Made by a program: the position numbers and the translations under genes
Shown: positions 1 through 10,632 of the stretch, piece by piece
Position numbering within the stretch: the stretch's first letter is position 1
How the letters are laid out: each line of letters starts with the position of its first letter
The notes under the pieces: model-generated
What the model was told of the DNA's origin: nothing
Database searches by the model: none
Seen by the model: only the letters and a program-made list of their open reading frames with translations
Assembly: GCA_031761405.1 (NCBI GenBank)
Contig: JASEVX010000003.1
Coordinates: 112,275,205-112,339,204 of the forward strand
Reading direction: 5' to 3'
DNA length: 64,000 nucleotides
DNA from: Serripes groenlandicus
Lineage: Eukaryota; Mollusca; Bivalvia; Cardiida; Cardiidae

Positions 1-131
1 GTCGACCATCACTCAATTTAAGTCATTTCTTACCACAGCATCAGTCGACTTCCAAAAAACATCGTGACAAATGAGAAATGTCTAATTATGGGCAATTCAT
101 CCTTTTGTCTCAATTTGTTCAACTCCATCCA

Positions 132-362
132 TTAACCCTTTCCCTCATACGACAATTCTTCAGCAGACGACTTTGAACATATTTTGTAAAAAAATAGGAA
201 ATCTCTATAATTAAATGGATAACCTATGACTAAAAGTGGAAAACATTGTGGGCAAAAGGAGAAATTGCACGTTTTGTGCAATTTCTTCTTTTGTCACTAT
301 GTTTTTAAAACGCCGTCTGCTGCAGAGGTGTCAGAAAGCGTCTATATGAGGGAAAGGGTTAA
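132..362. mobile_element. TTAA-flanked palindromic MITE (family P), intact
   Basis: This 231-bp element is bounded by TTAA on both sides. Its outer ends read TTAACCCTTTCCCTCATA and TATGAGGGAAAGGGTTAA, so the whole unit is an imperfect palindrome. Inside each arm lies a GCAGCAGACGAC / GTCTGCTGCAG block, and the centre is a hairpin around GAAATTGCAC...GTGCAATTTC. TTAA target sites with CCC...GGG termini are characteristic of piggyBac-superfamily elements; assignment to that superfamily is inferred because no transposase is present. This copy is used as a reference for the other family P entries. Confidence 0.85.
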
Positions 363-654
363 TCATTCTTCCATTGATAATATAAGTTTAGGTTTCCAAG
401 GTTATCTGCTAAAGATATTGCTGTTGGAGAGAAAGGGTTAAGAAAGCTAGACCCAATTGTACCAATGTATGGGTTGATCCTGATCTTCACTGGTAATACA
501 TGTACGTGGTCTATGGTTTATTATTCTGGAGCATGGCAAATACACCCCGATAGCCTAGTGTTAAAGACATCCTTCCGATTTAGGAGCGGGAAGCCGACGG
601 ACCGAATCTAAGTCGGAAAAAAGATGGTTAATTCTGACGTGGGCGTCATCGAAT

Positions 655-870
655 TTAACTTTTCCAACATACTTTAAATTTGCAGCAGACGACTTTCAAA
701 ACTCCAAAAACAATTTATGTCAATTGTAGCCTATAGATAATTATTAAAAACATTTGGGCGACATGGACAACAGGAGAAAATTGTCATAATGAGTAATATC
801 TCCTTTTGCCACAATGTTATCAAAATATATTTGCAACAGATGCGTCTACATATGTCAAAGTGTTTCTGAT
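655..870. mobile_element. Family P MITE, decayed
   Basis: The left end (TTAACTTTTCCAACATAC), the GCAGCAGACGACTTTC block and the central CATAATGAGTAATATCTCC hairpin remnant are recognisable. The right terminus has decayed and cannot be placed. Confidence 0.45.
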
Positions 871-1029
871 TGCTGCCTGGCAAAAATGATTGGATAATAA
901 TTCGGGAAGTTAAATGTGTACAGGACAACGTGTCTCAATGGGGTCATTAACGTGACAAATTGATATCAAACTTGTCAATTTTAACCACAGACTTGATTGG
1001 AGGACGTATATATACACACGTCATAAGTA

Positions 1030-1268
1030 TTTGCTGAATTGGAGTTAAAGTTCAGCAATAACACGGTGGCCAGTTCACATGACGTGGTTTTTTCCGGCTC
1101 TCTCGCACCAGTACTCTTCCAAGGTATTGGCTTCTTTTCCGAAATAGACTATTGGTAGAAGACACGAATGACATTTCATCAATTATCGGAAATAATCAAT
1201 GGCCTAGCCGGGATTCGAACTCACGTATTGATAGCCCTCGCCGCTACGGACTAAGCCGCGCTCTATAA
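1030..1268 (-). mobile_element. tRNA-derived SINE (SINE-1), diverged
   Basis: Read on the minus strand, the head at 1200-1268 resembles a tRNA promoter: a degenerate A box around GGCTTAGTCCGTAGCGG and a B box GAGTTCGAATCCCGG. The body toward 1060 contains the CGGTGGCCAGTTCAC block shared with the better copies at 57120-57410 and 60538-60811. The 3' (ATTG)n tail is missing here. It is a SINE head, not a tRNA gene: no acceptor stem closes. Confidence 0.6.
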
Positions 1269-1330
1269 GGAAGTTTGCCTGTAAAATCCAAGGGGTGTAA
1301 TTTACCCTCTTCATCCCTTTTCTCAAGTGT

Positions 1331-1547
1331 TTAACCATTTTCTGCATTCATTAAATTTACAAAGACGATTTTGAAAGCAACGTAAAGGCACTCTTTAAAT
1401 AAAGGTATTATCATGTAATAAATTTGAAAACAGTATGGCAAAAACAGAATTGGCTCATTGTGAGCCATTCTTGCTAGTGCTACATTGTTTTCAAAATGCG
1501 TCTGCTGCAGTTGCGTCAAAAAGCGTCTACATGTGGGAAAGGGTTAA
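1331..1547. mobile_element. Family P MITE, diverged but bounded
   Basis: TTAA lies at both ends. The left arm is strongly mutated (TTAACCATTTTCTGCATTC). The right arm is good (GCGTCTGCTGCAG, then GTGGGAAAGGGTTAA). The central hairpin is GGCTCATTGTGAGCC. Confidence 0.7.
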
Positions 1548-1611
1548 CCTACAAGGAGAAACACTTGAGCCGCGTAAGACGAAAATGAGGTCTCATTCCA
1601 CCAACGTGTTA

Positions 1612-2425
1612 GTATAGCATATAGTGAGGATGTTAGTAAAGTATAGAGAGAGAGGTATATGTTAGTATAGCATATAGAGAGAGAGGTATATGTTAGTATA
1701 GCATATAGAGAGGATGTTAGTATAGTATAGAGAGAGAGGTATATGTTAGTATAGCATATAGTGAGGATGTTAGTAAAGTATAGAGAGAGAGGTATATGTT
1801 AGTATAGCATATAGAGAGAGAGGTATATGTTAGTATAGCATATAGAGAGAGAGGTATATGTTAGTATAGCATATAGAGAGAGAGGTATATGTTAGTATAG
1901 CATATAGAGAGGATGTTAGTATAGTATAGAGAGAGAGGTATATGTTAGTATAGCATAGAGGGAGGTATGTTAGTATAGCATAGAGAGAAGTATGTTAGTA
2001 TAGCATAAAGAGAGAGAGAGGTATATGTTAGTATAGAATAGAGAGAGGTATATGTTAGTATAGAATAGAGAGAGGTATATGTTAGTAACTTAGAATAGCA
2101 TAGAGAGAGGTATGTTAGTATAGCATAGAGAGAGGTATGTTAGTATAGCATATAGAGAGAGAGAGGTATATGTTAGTATAGCATATATAGAGGATGTTAG
2201 TATAGTATAGAGAGAGAGAGGTATATGTTAGTATAGCATAGAGGGAGGTATATGTTAGTATAGCATAGAGAGAGGTATATGTTAGTATAGCATAGAGAGA
2301 GGTATATTAGTATAGCATAGATAGAGAGAGGTATATGTTAGTATAGCATAGAGAGAGGTATATGTTAGTAACTTAGAATAGCATAGAGAGAGGTATGTTA
2401 GTATAGCATAGAGAGAGGTATGTAT
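1612..2425. repeat. Minisatellite, TATGTTAGTATAGCATA(GAGA)n units
   Basis: Roughly 27 variable units of about 24-31 bp carry the core TATGTTAGTATAGCATA followed by a GAGA run of varying length. Length variation sits mainly in the GA tract, as expected for slippage. A higher-order pattern exists near 1620-1930, where a unit with GAGGATGTTAGTA(A/T)AGTA alternates with the common unit. No coding potential. Confidence 0.9.
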
Positions 2426-2944
2426 AATCTATTCTCAACGACTATTTCGTGCCTACCTTAGCCGTTTTACCTTCAATAAGACATGCATATTCGTAAGTAT
2501 ATTATTAGTAAGTATATAACGTCTAATTTACTAGGGATCATGCATAAGTGAACTGTCGTCGTGGTATACTGACTGAAATAATGTTGAAAGCGGCGTTAAA
2601 CCCCATTAAAACAAACACATTGATTAGCTATCGGGACTACACGATATATTTGTTCAAACTATTTTAAAAACATGTATTCATATCTAATTTAGGTTCTGGT
2701 TAAATGTTGACTTGATGCTAACGCCCCCTTGCAAGGGTATTTCAGTTATATCACGGAAGCTACTTCACATATCGTGTGTTTCCTTAATGGCTCGCACGAA
2801 TATTCAACACGAAATTCTTCACAGCCAAAATGGATACCTTCCCACATAGACGAATGACGCTAGTCACAATATCTTGTCAATCATCAATATTTTTTGTCAA
2901 AAATATATATTTATAAAAAATATTACTGTATTACTGCATCACTA
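2426..2944. other. Intergenic stretch with a SINE tail fragment
   Basis: No gene is visible. Around 2550-2622 the text GTCGTGGTATACTGACTGAAATAATG...GGCGTTAAACCCC resembles the body/tail of SINE-1 on the plus strand. The rest is unremarkable AT-rich DNA. Confidence 0.4.
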
Positions 2945-3142
2945 TTTTCCACTTACAAACGAGTTTTCGCATCTGCAGAAGCCGACTTTGTAAAATGAAA
3001 ACATTGTAACAAAACGTGAAATTACCTATCGTGCATACATCATATATTATACCGACATTCATTGACATTTTCCATTTTTTAGGACTTATGTTTCAAAGTC
3101 GTCTGCTGCAGCTTTGATTTATGTGGGGAAAAGGAGAGTTAA
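2945..3142. mobile_element. Family P MITE, diverged
   Basis: CATCTGCAGAAGCCGACTTTG on the left and GTCGTCTGCTGCAG...GTGGGGAAAAGGAGAGTTAA on the right identify it. The left TTAA is lost, and the central hairpin is deleted or replaced by AT-rich sequence. Confidence 0.55.
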
Positions 3143-3239
3143 TAAGTTATTTCTATTTTATGGAGTGACATTTGCTACGTATTGATACCTGAGTAGTGAA
3201 CAATGTAGACCAAGATTAGACTTCTTAAATGTGCAGGCT

Positions 3240-5825
3240 GATATTGATCAGCATTTTGTTGTCAAATACGAAAGTTGTTTAAAGTCGTGCATTAACGACA
3301 AACACGGAAGTTTTGTCAACTCATTAACAATTTGTCAATTGCATTAACCGCAATTATGACTGTTGTTTAAAGTCATGCGTTAATGCATTAACGGCTAACA
3401 CGAATGTTGTTTAAAGTCGAACATCAACGCCAAATACGAATGGTGATTAAAGTCGTGCATTAACGACAAACACGACATTTATTTAAAGTCGTGCATTAAC
3501 GGCAAACACGTCATTTGTTTAAAGTCTTCTATTAACGGAAAACTCGACATTTGTTTAAAGTCGTCCATTACCGGCAAACACGACATTTGTTTAAAGTCGT
3601 CCATTAACGGCAAACACGACATTTGTTTAAAGTCGTCCATTAACGGCAAACACGACTTTTGTTTAAAGTCGTGCATTAACGGCAAACTCGAAAGTTGTTA
3701 AAAGTTGTGCATTAACTACACACACGAATGTTGTGTAATGTCGTGCATCAGTGTCAGACGCGAATGTTGTACATGTTTGCCCTAAATGCATGACTTTAAA
3801 CAACATTCGTGTTTGTCGCTAATGCAAGACATTTATGGCAGACATGAATATTATAGTCGTGCATTAGAGACAAACACGGATATTATAAAAGTTGAGCATT
3901 AACGACAAACATGGCTGCTTTGTAAAGTAGTACATTTACGCCGATCACAACTGTTGTTTCAAATCGGGAATTAACGACAAACACGATTGTTATATGTGTG
4001 AAGTTGTGCATTAATGGCAAACACAACTTATGTTTAACGTCGTGCATATAAGGCAAACTCGAATGTTGTTTAAAGTTATACATTAACAGCAAAAACTATT
4101 ATTGTTTAAAGTAATTCATTAACAGCAAACTCAATTCGAATGTTGTTTAAAGGCGTGCATTAACGGCAAACACGAATATTGTAAAAAGTTGTACATTAAC
4201 GACAAACATGACTGTTAGCTAAAGTCGTGCATTAACGAAAAACATGACTGTTGTTTAAAGTTCTACATTTATGGCATGCACGAATGTTGTTATAAGTTGT
4301 AATTTAACGGCAAACTTGAAACACGACTGTTGTTTAAAGTTGTGCTTTAACCACAAACACGACTGTTGTTTAAAGTTGTGCTTTAACGACAAACATGACT
4401 GTTGTTTAAAGTTGTGCTTTAACGACAAACACGACTGTTGTTTAAAGTTGTGCTTTAACGACAAACACGACTGTTGTTTAAAGTCGTGCTTTAACCACAA
4501 ACACGACTGTTGTTTAAAGTCGTGCTTTAACCACAAACACGACTGTTGTTTAAAGTTGTGCTTTAACCACAAACACGACTGTTGTTTAAAGTTGTGCTTT
4601 AACCACAAACACGACTGTTGTTTAAAGTTGTGCTTTAACCACAAACACGACTGTTGTTTAAAGTTGTGCTTTAACCACAAACACGACTATTGTTTAAAGT
4701 TGTGCTTTAACCACAAACATGACTGTTGTTTAAAGTTGTGCATTAACGACACACACAGTTTTTGTTTTATATCGTGCATTAACGGCAAAGTTGTACATTT
4801 ACGGTAAGCACGAATGCTGATTCAGTCGTTCATTAATGGCGAACTGGGATGTTGTTTAAAATCGTGCATTAACGACAAAAGTGTACATTTACGGTAAACA
4901 CAAATGTTGATTCAGTCGATCATTAACGGCAAACTCGAATGTTGTTTAAAGTCGTGCATTAACGACAGAATTGTACATTACGGTAAACACGAATGGTGTT
5001 AAAAGTCGTGCAATAATGACAAACATGACTGTTGTTAAAAGTAGTGCATTAACGACAAACACAAATGTTATTTAAAGTCGTGCATTAACGTCAAAGTTGT
5101 ACATTAACGGTAAACACAAATGTTGATTCAGTCGATCATTAACGGCAAACTAGAATGTTGTTTAAAGTCGTGCATTAACGACAAAAGTGTACATTACGGT
5201 AAACACGAATGGTGTTTAAAGTCGTGCATTAATGACAAACATGACTGTTGTTAAAAGTAGTGCATTAACGACAAACACGAATGTTATTTAAAGTCGTGCA
5301 TTAACGTCAAAGTTGTTCATTAACGACAAACACGAATGTTATTTAAAGTCGTGCATTAACGACAAAATTGTACATTACGGTAAACACGAATGGTGTTTAA
5401 AGTCGTGCATTAATGACAAACATGACTGTTGTTAAAAGTAGTGCATTAACGACAAACACGAATGGTGTTTAAAGTCGTGCATTAACGTTAAAGTTGTGCA
5501 TTAACGTCAAAGTTGTACATTAACGACAAACACGAATGGTGTTTAAAGTCGTGCATTAACGACAAACACGAATTGTGTTTAAAGTCGTGCATTAACGTCA
5601 AAGTTGTGCATTAACGACAAACACGAATGTTATTTAAAGTCGTGCATTAACGTCAAAGTTGTACATTAACGGTTAACACGAATGGTGTTTAAAGTCGTGC
5701 ATTAACGACAAACACGAATTGTGTTTAAAGTCGTGCATTAACGACACGCATGACTGTTATGCATGTTCGACAAACACGAATGTTGTTTAAGTCGTGCATT
5801 AATGACAAACATGACTGTACTTTGA
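3240..5825. repeat. Large 36-bp minisatellite array
   Basis: About 2.6 kb of tandem units built on GTTTAAAGTCGTGCATTAACG followed by ACAAACACGAATGTT. Between 4315 and 4740 there are about twelve nearly identical 36-bp units, a homogenised core. The flanks are older, with diverged and length-variable units, and from about 4760 to 5800 compound higher-order units (GTACATTAACGGTAAACAC alternating with the main unit). Because 36 is divisible by 3 the core stays open on both strands as a 12-residue repeat, which is a by-product of the period. Confidence 0.92.
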
Positions 5826-6759
5826 GGAATATGCAGCAGATTATTTTTTAAAACATTTCGGCAACAGGAGTTGCTAGTTATGAAAAAATTTCTTCTTTTT
5901 CCAGCATAGCTTAAACTATATTCAATAATGATTATATCTTTGTGAAAACATTTTTACCACTCGGGAGTGTGTTTAGCAGGGGGGAAGGTATGATGATGCA
6001 CTTATTCACTAATATGGGCCAACAGTTTCCAGTCAAAAGTCCGTATTTGATTCAGGTTTGCAATAATACCGTGGGACGCGTGTCCTCCAGACAGTGTAGA
6101 TCATGATAAGATGGAAAAACACTGGTTGGTCTCGATTGACATAATATAGTTATTAATTGAACCCCATCTTCTTAGAACACGGCGTAAAATATAACAAGGA
6201 AAGATTTCAGTCCAACAAGGAACACATCTCAAGATATCAAAGATCAACAAGAGCTCTTAATAGTGCAGTGCATGTGTATAGGTTGTTTTGGGAAGGTGAT
6301 GATACATCCGTTTGCGAGAGAGTTTTATATGACACCAACACATCAAGCGACATCAACATAAATCACTTAGCCACCATAAAAACCTTTAGAAAAATGTCAA
6401 ACTTTAGCCGAACGTTTGTCGTAGTTTGAGAATTTTCCTCAGATTTATTTCAATAATAAAGCTCTTTTTGTGTGAAAAGTGGAAGCAACTCTCTAACATA
6501 TTAGTTTATTCGTCGTAAACAATTTTGTTTTCGGCGTGCTAAATAATAAAACCTTGATTTTTAACATGCTAGGTAATGACATATAATATTAAGATCTCGT
6601 GTTGCCTTTAGACAGCTCCTCTCACTATTTCATTATGACATGCAACGAAATACACGTTTAAATGAGCTCTCTCTTTTCGGTCTCATTGCAATATAAGAGT
6701 ACTTTGATCTCAATCTTATCTTACAATTATAACTTAGTACTTTAGTTCGGCTAAATTAC
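5826..6759. other. Stretch without a recognised gene
   Basis: No similarity to a known protein is visible. A 3'-end-like AATAAA occurs at about 6452 after a 90-codon open frame lacking an ATG (6157-6429); this is too weak to call an exon. The first 120 bases carry a decayed copy of the family P arm (GCAGCAGATTATTTTTTAAAAC). Confidence 0.35.
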
Positions 6760-6960
6760 TAGATCAGCCTTAGCATCCGTGAATTCTAAATGGGCTCTGC
6801 ACTGCTCGCCAATTAGTCATAAAATGTTTGAATTAACTTTCGGGAAAACATACAGTTTCTATTATTATTCCATAGCATGAATGCGCAGGTAATATATATG
6901 TGTCTAATTGGGTAGTACATGTAATTATGCAAAGTTTGTTTTTCCTGGAGCACCGCTCAA
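6760..6960. mobile_element. Family C MITE, right part
   Basis: The right end TTTTTCCTGGAGCACCGCTC mirrors the left end GAGCGGTGCTCCATGAGAAC seen at 31017. Internal marks shared with 63055-63195 are the CTGTTCGCCAATTAG-like block and ATGCGCAGGT. The left terminus is not distinct. Confidence 0.5.
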
Positions 6961-7791
6961 ATAGTATTCCAGGTTACAACTTTGTTCTTAGGTGGCAATA
7001 TACATGTACAGTTGAAAGCTGATTTTCTGTTTCCTGGGGATACGCCAACTTTTATTCTCTCAATATTTCTAATAATATCCATTGTGGTATTATAAAAAGG
7101 ATATTCCTGTATCAAGGAGTGCCAGAATTATAAGAAAATTACTGGAATTCACACTCTCAGTCAATATAATGGAAAGAATTGGCACGCTAGTGGTCTGAAA
7201 CAGGGTGAAAGAAGTAGGACAAAAAGAGCAATTTCACCCTTTACTCCAAAAATCACACGACAAAAACGCAGGGAGTTAGTGTAACATTGAAGAGCTGCTT
7301 AGACTCTCAAAACAATAGGCAATCTGTGGATGCAATCAGAAATACCATGTTTCCAGCTCCTTTTCAAGCAATCTTGGACGCGAAAGCTGGTATTCAAATT
7401 TACCTCTAAATTCACGCCTTGCTCCGCAACCAGTGTTGTCAAACCAGAAGGAGAGGTGGGTTCAACCGAAAAATCCAAACCCATGCTGAGAGCTTACTTC
7501 TCACATTTATAAAAATTAAAATCAACCATTTACAAAAAATGTACCCAAAACTTACTATTTATCATTATTTCTATGTTTGACCCTGGCCAAAATCCGAATA
7601 TCCCGAAAGCAAGTGTTATATGCCACCTTATCAGCCATGGCGCGTTCAGTCAAATAGTTTGGTAGCTCACGGTTGCCGATCCATTAATGCAATACCAGTT
7701 ACTTATTGATGGATTGCTACCGAACCTTGTCACTCTAGCGATATTACATGCGGCACTATTCACATAATAATATATATATGAGCTGTATTTT
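6961..7791. other. Stretch without a recognised gene, ends at gap
   Basis: I see no exon or clear repeat. The upstream exons of the transposase-like gene must lie in the gap or further upstream; no open frame here continues its reading. Confidence 0.35.
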
Positions 7792-7991
7792 NNNNNNNNN
7801 NNNNNNNNNNNNNNNNNNNNNNNNNNNNNNNNNNNNNNNNNNNNNNNNNNNNNNNNNNNNNNNNNNNNNNNNNNNNNNNNNNNNNNNNNNNNNNNNNNNN
7901 NNNNNNNNNNNNNNNNNNNNNNNNNNNNNNNNNNNNNNNNNNNNNNNNNNNNNNNNNNNNNNNNNNNNNNNNNNNNNNNNNNNNNNNNNNN
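7792..7991. other. Assembly gap (200 N)
   Basis: Exactly 200 unknown bases, the same length as the gap at 61640, so probably a fixed-length placeholder. It cuts into the coding exon that resumes at 7993. Confidence 0.99.
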
Positions 7992-7992
7992 C

Positions 7993-8194
7993 ATTCGACA
8001 GGTCATGATGCTACCATTCCTTCCAGCTACGCACATTGAGCCGGCATTCGAAGAGCTCGCTCCCAGAGCTAACACCGAACAACTCCGTGGTCTGGTCAGC
8101 TATATGGATCGTCAGTGGATGAACCACCCAATCTTCAACATCCCCTCCTGGTCGGTTTTCGGGCTCTCCATCAGAACTAACAATGATGTCGAAG
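7993..8194 (+). CDS. MULE-type transposase-like protein, penultimate exon (5' cut by gap)
   Basis: The frame is open from the gap edge and reads IRQVMMLPFLPATHIEPAF, then LVSYMDRQWM and, at the exon end, VFGLSIRTNNDVEG. The W-x-V-(Y/F)-G...RTNN-x-(V/I)-EGWH pattern is typical of the region after the catalytic core in MULE/FLYWCH-associated transposase-like proteins that are abundant in invertebrate genomes. The donor is GAAG^GTAGGA at 8194, and the Gly codon is completed by the next exon at 8409. The N-terminal zinc finger and catalytic residues are not in the sequence, so activity cannot be judged. It may be a domesticated gene or an element-borne gene. The start is unknown because of the gap; the ATG codons at 8005 and 8008 are internal. 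Confidence 0.65.
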
Positions 8195-8408
8195 GTAGGA
8201 AACCATAAAAGACACAAATGTTTTTTTTTCATCTAAATTTGTTTACAAGCAAGCCCATTGTAATGATTTATATATGTTCTCAGAATACAACCAAGTAAAT
8301 TAAAAGCAGTTTTCATTCAATGCATTATTGGGAATACTTTGTGTTATTTAATATATTGTGGAAATAAGTTAATTGAAAATGAAATCAATTTTGTGTTGTA
8401 CTTTTCAG

Positions 8409-8716
8409 GCTGGCACCACCGCCTTAACAATATGGCGGGACACCAGAGCCTAACTTTCTATCGTCTGGTTCCAGTACTGAGGAGGGAATCGGAAAATATC
8501 CACTACGAACTCCGCCACCTCAGAGAGGGAACGTCCACAAGGAGAGTGCGAGCGTCTGTCTTGGCACGGGATGCCAGGCTACAAAAACTGTGGCAGCAGT
8601 ACCGTGATAAGGACATTGAGACCGGAACCTTGTTGGCTGAGTGTGCCAAGTACTTTGGACCTGTGTGTGATGCAGTAGGTCCGAGTCAGCCATTGGTCCA
8701 GATCACACGGCTGTAG
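8409..8716 (+). CDS. MULE-type transposase-like protein, last exon
   Basis: The acceptor TTGTACTTTTCAG^GCTGG joins in phase to the exon ending at 8194, giving the diagnostic NNDVEGWHHRLN across the junction. The exon encodes about 102 residues (HYELRHLREG, then a basic and Arg-rich helix-like tail) and stops at TAG 8714-8716. The 214-bp intron (8195-8408) is short and conventional. A poly(A) signal candidate follows at 8984, but a family P MITE fragment (8754-8945) lies between, so the native 3'UTR may have been altered. The intact frame and splice sites argue that it is not an old pseudogene. Confidence 0.65.
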
Positions 8717-8753
8717 TGACTATAATCATGATGAAATCATGATGAAGACAGTG

Positions 8754-8945
8754 ATAACCCTTTCCCTCATATAGACGCTTTCTGACGCCTCTGCAGCAGA
8801 CGGCTATTTGAAAACATACTCACAAAAGAAGAAATTGCACAAAACGTGCAATTTCTCCTTTTGCCACAATGTTTTCAACTTTTAGTCATAGCTAGATTAT
8901 CCATTCAATTATAAAGATTTTCTATTTTTTGGCAAATTTTTCTCT
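8754..8945. mobile_element. Family P MITE, truncated on the right
   Basis: It begins ATAACCCTTTCCCTCATATAG about 38 bp after the transposase-like stop codon. It keeps the complete left arm and the centre GCACAAAACGTGC, then loses homology after the TTTTGGCAAA block. The right terminal repeat is absent. Confidence 0.75.
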
Positions 8946-8983
8946 GTAAATATGTATAATATGTTAATATGTATATATTGTAT

Positions 8984-8989
8984 AATAAA
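8984..8989 (+). promoter_or_regulatory. Candidate poly(A) signal for the transposase-like gene
   Basis: AATAAA about 270 bp after the TAG stop. It is the first canonical hexamer downstream, but the region is AT-rich, so chance occurrence is possible. Confidence 0.35.
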
Positions 8990-9166
8990 TATATAAAAAA
9001 TTCATGTTCCTTATTTTGTACGTTTTTGCTTTGTGAATGAAATAGGGTTAACGATGAAACGATGAAATAGCTAAAAGAAAATTGTGCAATATGGAAAATC
9101 TAGAAATAGTGATAATAAATATAAATAGTGATAATAAACTATCTATTTGAGATCAAAAATCATTTT

Positions 9167-9211
9167 AGGAGGGAACCGTCTATAGGTATATAACTTTGGG
9201 GAGGAAACAGT

Positions 9212-9255
<44 letters not shown>

Positions 9256-9697
9256 AACGTCTGGTTTCCTATAGAATATCTGGAAGTCCATTTCGCCTTT
9301 AAATGGCCATATATAGAATATCTGGGACGACGTATTAGTCGTCCCATATGGATAAATAAAATCATTCAATATACGAAAACATACTTTTTAATGGACAAAT
9401 ATATATACGGCCTTAACATCATATTTGATTTCCATTGCGTATTTTCCTCTCCATTGCGCCGAAACATCTTCATTGCATATTTTAGGTGAACCGCAGATAA
9501 ATGTCTCAAAACGAGAGATTTCTCCTTATCAATTCACATCTGTTTCGAAATAAACGGACTCAAAATGGACATCACTGCAAATATGCATGGTAAGATGCCA
9601 AATTCTGCTTCACCGAAACTTCAAATATATGCGCCAATATATGTATCCTTCATGATTAAGTATGTCAAATGCACCGGAGATTGTACGGTTCCCTCCT
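9167..9697. mobile_element. Candidate DNA element with 13-bp perfect terminal inverted repeats
   Basis: AGGAGGGAACCGT at 9167-9179 is matched by its exact reverse complement ACGGTTCCCTCCT at 9685-9697. The 531-bp interior includes the G run and a short inner repeat pair (TATAGAATATCTGG twice). No coding sequence and no clear target-site duplication. Membership of a family cannot be shown from one copy. Confidence 0.4.
9214..9254. repeat. Homopolymer of 41 G
   Basis: An uninterrupted run of 41 guanines on the plus strand. Its true length may differ because such runs are prone to sequencing and assembly error. It could form G-quadruplex structure. Confidence 0.9.
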
Positions 9698-9794
9698 GTT
9701 TTGATAGTTTTATATATCCGATAAATGAGTCTGATAACTAAACCTCCTGTTTTGATAGTTTTATATATCCGATAAATGAGTCTGATAACTAAAC
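9692..9794. repeat. 51-bp direct tandem duplication
   Basis: CCTCCTGTTTTGATAG...GATAACTAAA occurs twice back to back, with the second copy starting at 9743 and no differences. A second small duplication of 24 bp (GGCTTATCGCTTTGTTTCTAGC) lies at 9958-10003. Confidence 0.85.
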
Positions 9795-10173
9795 CAGTAT
9801 TGTGTATAATCTATATTAGCTCTAGTAATTTAACGAATACATGTGTCATTCACCCAACCGTTCTTTAAATCAGAACGGTTTACTTTACGGTAAGGCAAAG
9901 AGTTTAACCATACGGCCAGAGAATGAAATTGCCATTTTACGGCAGGAAGTGGAAAAGAGGCTTATCGCTTTGTTTCTAGCTGGCTTATCGCTTTGTTTCT
10001 AGCCTCAACGGATAGTTTTGATAGGCTACTGAACCCGGAAATAAATTACCAAAAACAAAACAGAGTTCAGAGAGTGTCCCAAGTGTTTAACGAAGCATAC
10101 AACAGGTAAAAATAATGATGTCATGACAATAAAGCTTTTGTGTTGGGATATTACTTTATGTTGACGGGGCATA
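9795..10173. promoter_or_regulatory. Upstream region of MyD88 (5' leader and promoter not resolved)
   Basis: This stretch precedes the MyD88 start codon. No TATA box or recognisable immune-factor site is convincing. CAACAG^GTAAAAAT at about 10105 could be the donor of an untranslated first exon, but no matching strong acceptor precedes the ATG, so a continuous leader is as likely. A 24-bp tandem duplication sits at about 9958-10003. Confidence 0.25.
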
Positions 10174-10534
10174 ATGGAGTTTGGAGGGACTTCACCACCA
10201 GAAGATCTTGTTCTGCCGTCCGAGTATAAGAATATTCACCTTCGAGAGCTGAAACACAGCACAAGACGTAAAGTCGCTCTATATTTAAATCTCGATGTCA
10301 TTTTAAACGATGAAATCGGACTCGAACCGAATTATAGAGGGTTGGCTGAGTTGGTCCAGTTCGAAACATTGGAGGTTCGAAACTTTGCTCTACCGTCCGT
10401 GAAAAGTCCCACAGAAGAACTGCTAGATCAGTGGACAATGCGAGATGATCTGGACCCCACTGTGGGAAATATGTGGAATTATATTAGAGAACTGGATAGA
10501 GTGGATGTTCTGACAGACGTTTGGCCGTTTGTAG
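10174..10534 (+). CDS. MYD88: MyD88 exon 1: start and death domain
   Basis: MyD88 is the cytosolic adaptor that couples Toll-like and IL-1-family receptors to IRAK kinases through death-domain stacking (the Myddosome). The exon encodes residues 1-120 plus one base of codon 121. The ATG at 10174 starts a frame reading MEFGGTSPPEDLVLPSEYK. The death domain runs from about residue 25 onward, with landmarks matching MyD88 family members: STRRKVALYLN in helix 1, YRGLAELVQFETLEV in helices 2-3, ELLDQW in helix 4 and LDRVDVLTDVWPFV near the end. It continues into exon 2. The donor is GTAG^GTAAGT, phase 1. No earlier in-frame ATG gives a longer recognisable N terminus. Confidence 0.93.
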
Positions 10535-10632
10535 GTAAGTACACCAAAGTCAATCATGGGTAAAGGAAGTATATCAGTTGTAACCTAAGAGTATCCCTAC
10601 TGTAACGGGAACGGGGTATAGGTTTAAATATC

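Noticed and set aside
1200..1268. tRNA gene candidates (also 42158-42275, 53205-53290, 57340-57410, 60740-60811)
   Set aside because: A and B boxes are present but acceptor stems do not close and each is followed by a SINE body and tail.
4255..4807. Overlapping repeat-protein frames on both strands (Cys-rich and Lys/Gln-rich 12-mers)
   Set aside because: Both come from the 36-bp minisatellite; simultaneous openness on two strands is expected from the period.
3240..5825. Possible CRISPR array
   Set aside because: Units are directly adjacent with no unique spacers, the genome is eukaryotic, and the same applies to the 33-, 34- and 47-bp arrays.
6157..6429. 90-codon open frame followed by AATAAA, with an acceptor-like CATCTTCTTAG at 6164-6174
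   Set aside because: No ATG, no recognisable domain and no linked exon. It could be a terminal exon but the evidence is too thin to list.
7650..8075. Open frames running through the N gaps (also 61609-61919)
   Set aside because: They exist only because unknown bases cannot encode stops.
8011..8232. 73-codon minus-strand frame opposite the MULE-like exon
   Set aside because: Antisense shadow of a supported plus-strand exon.
9196..9369. Poly-Gly and poly-Pro frames
   Set aside because: They are translations of the 41-G homopolymer.
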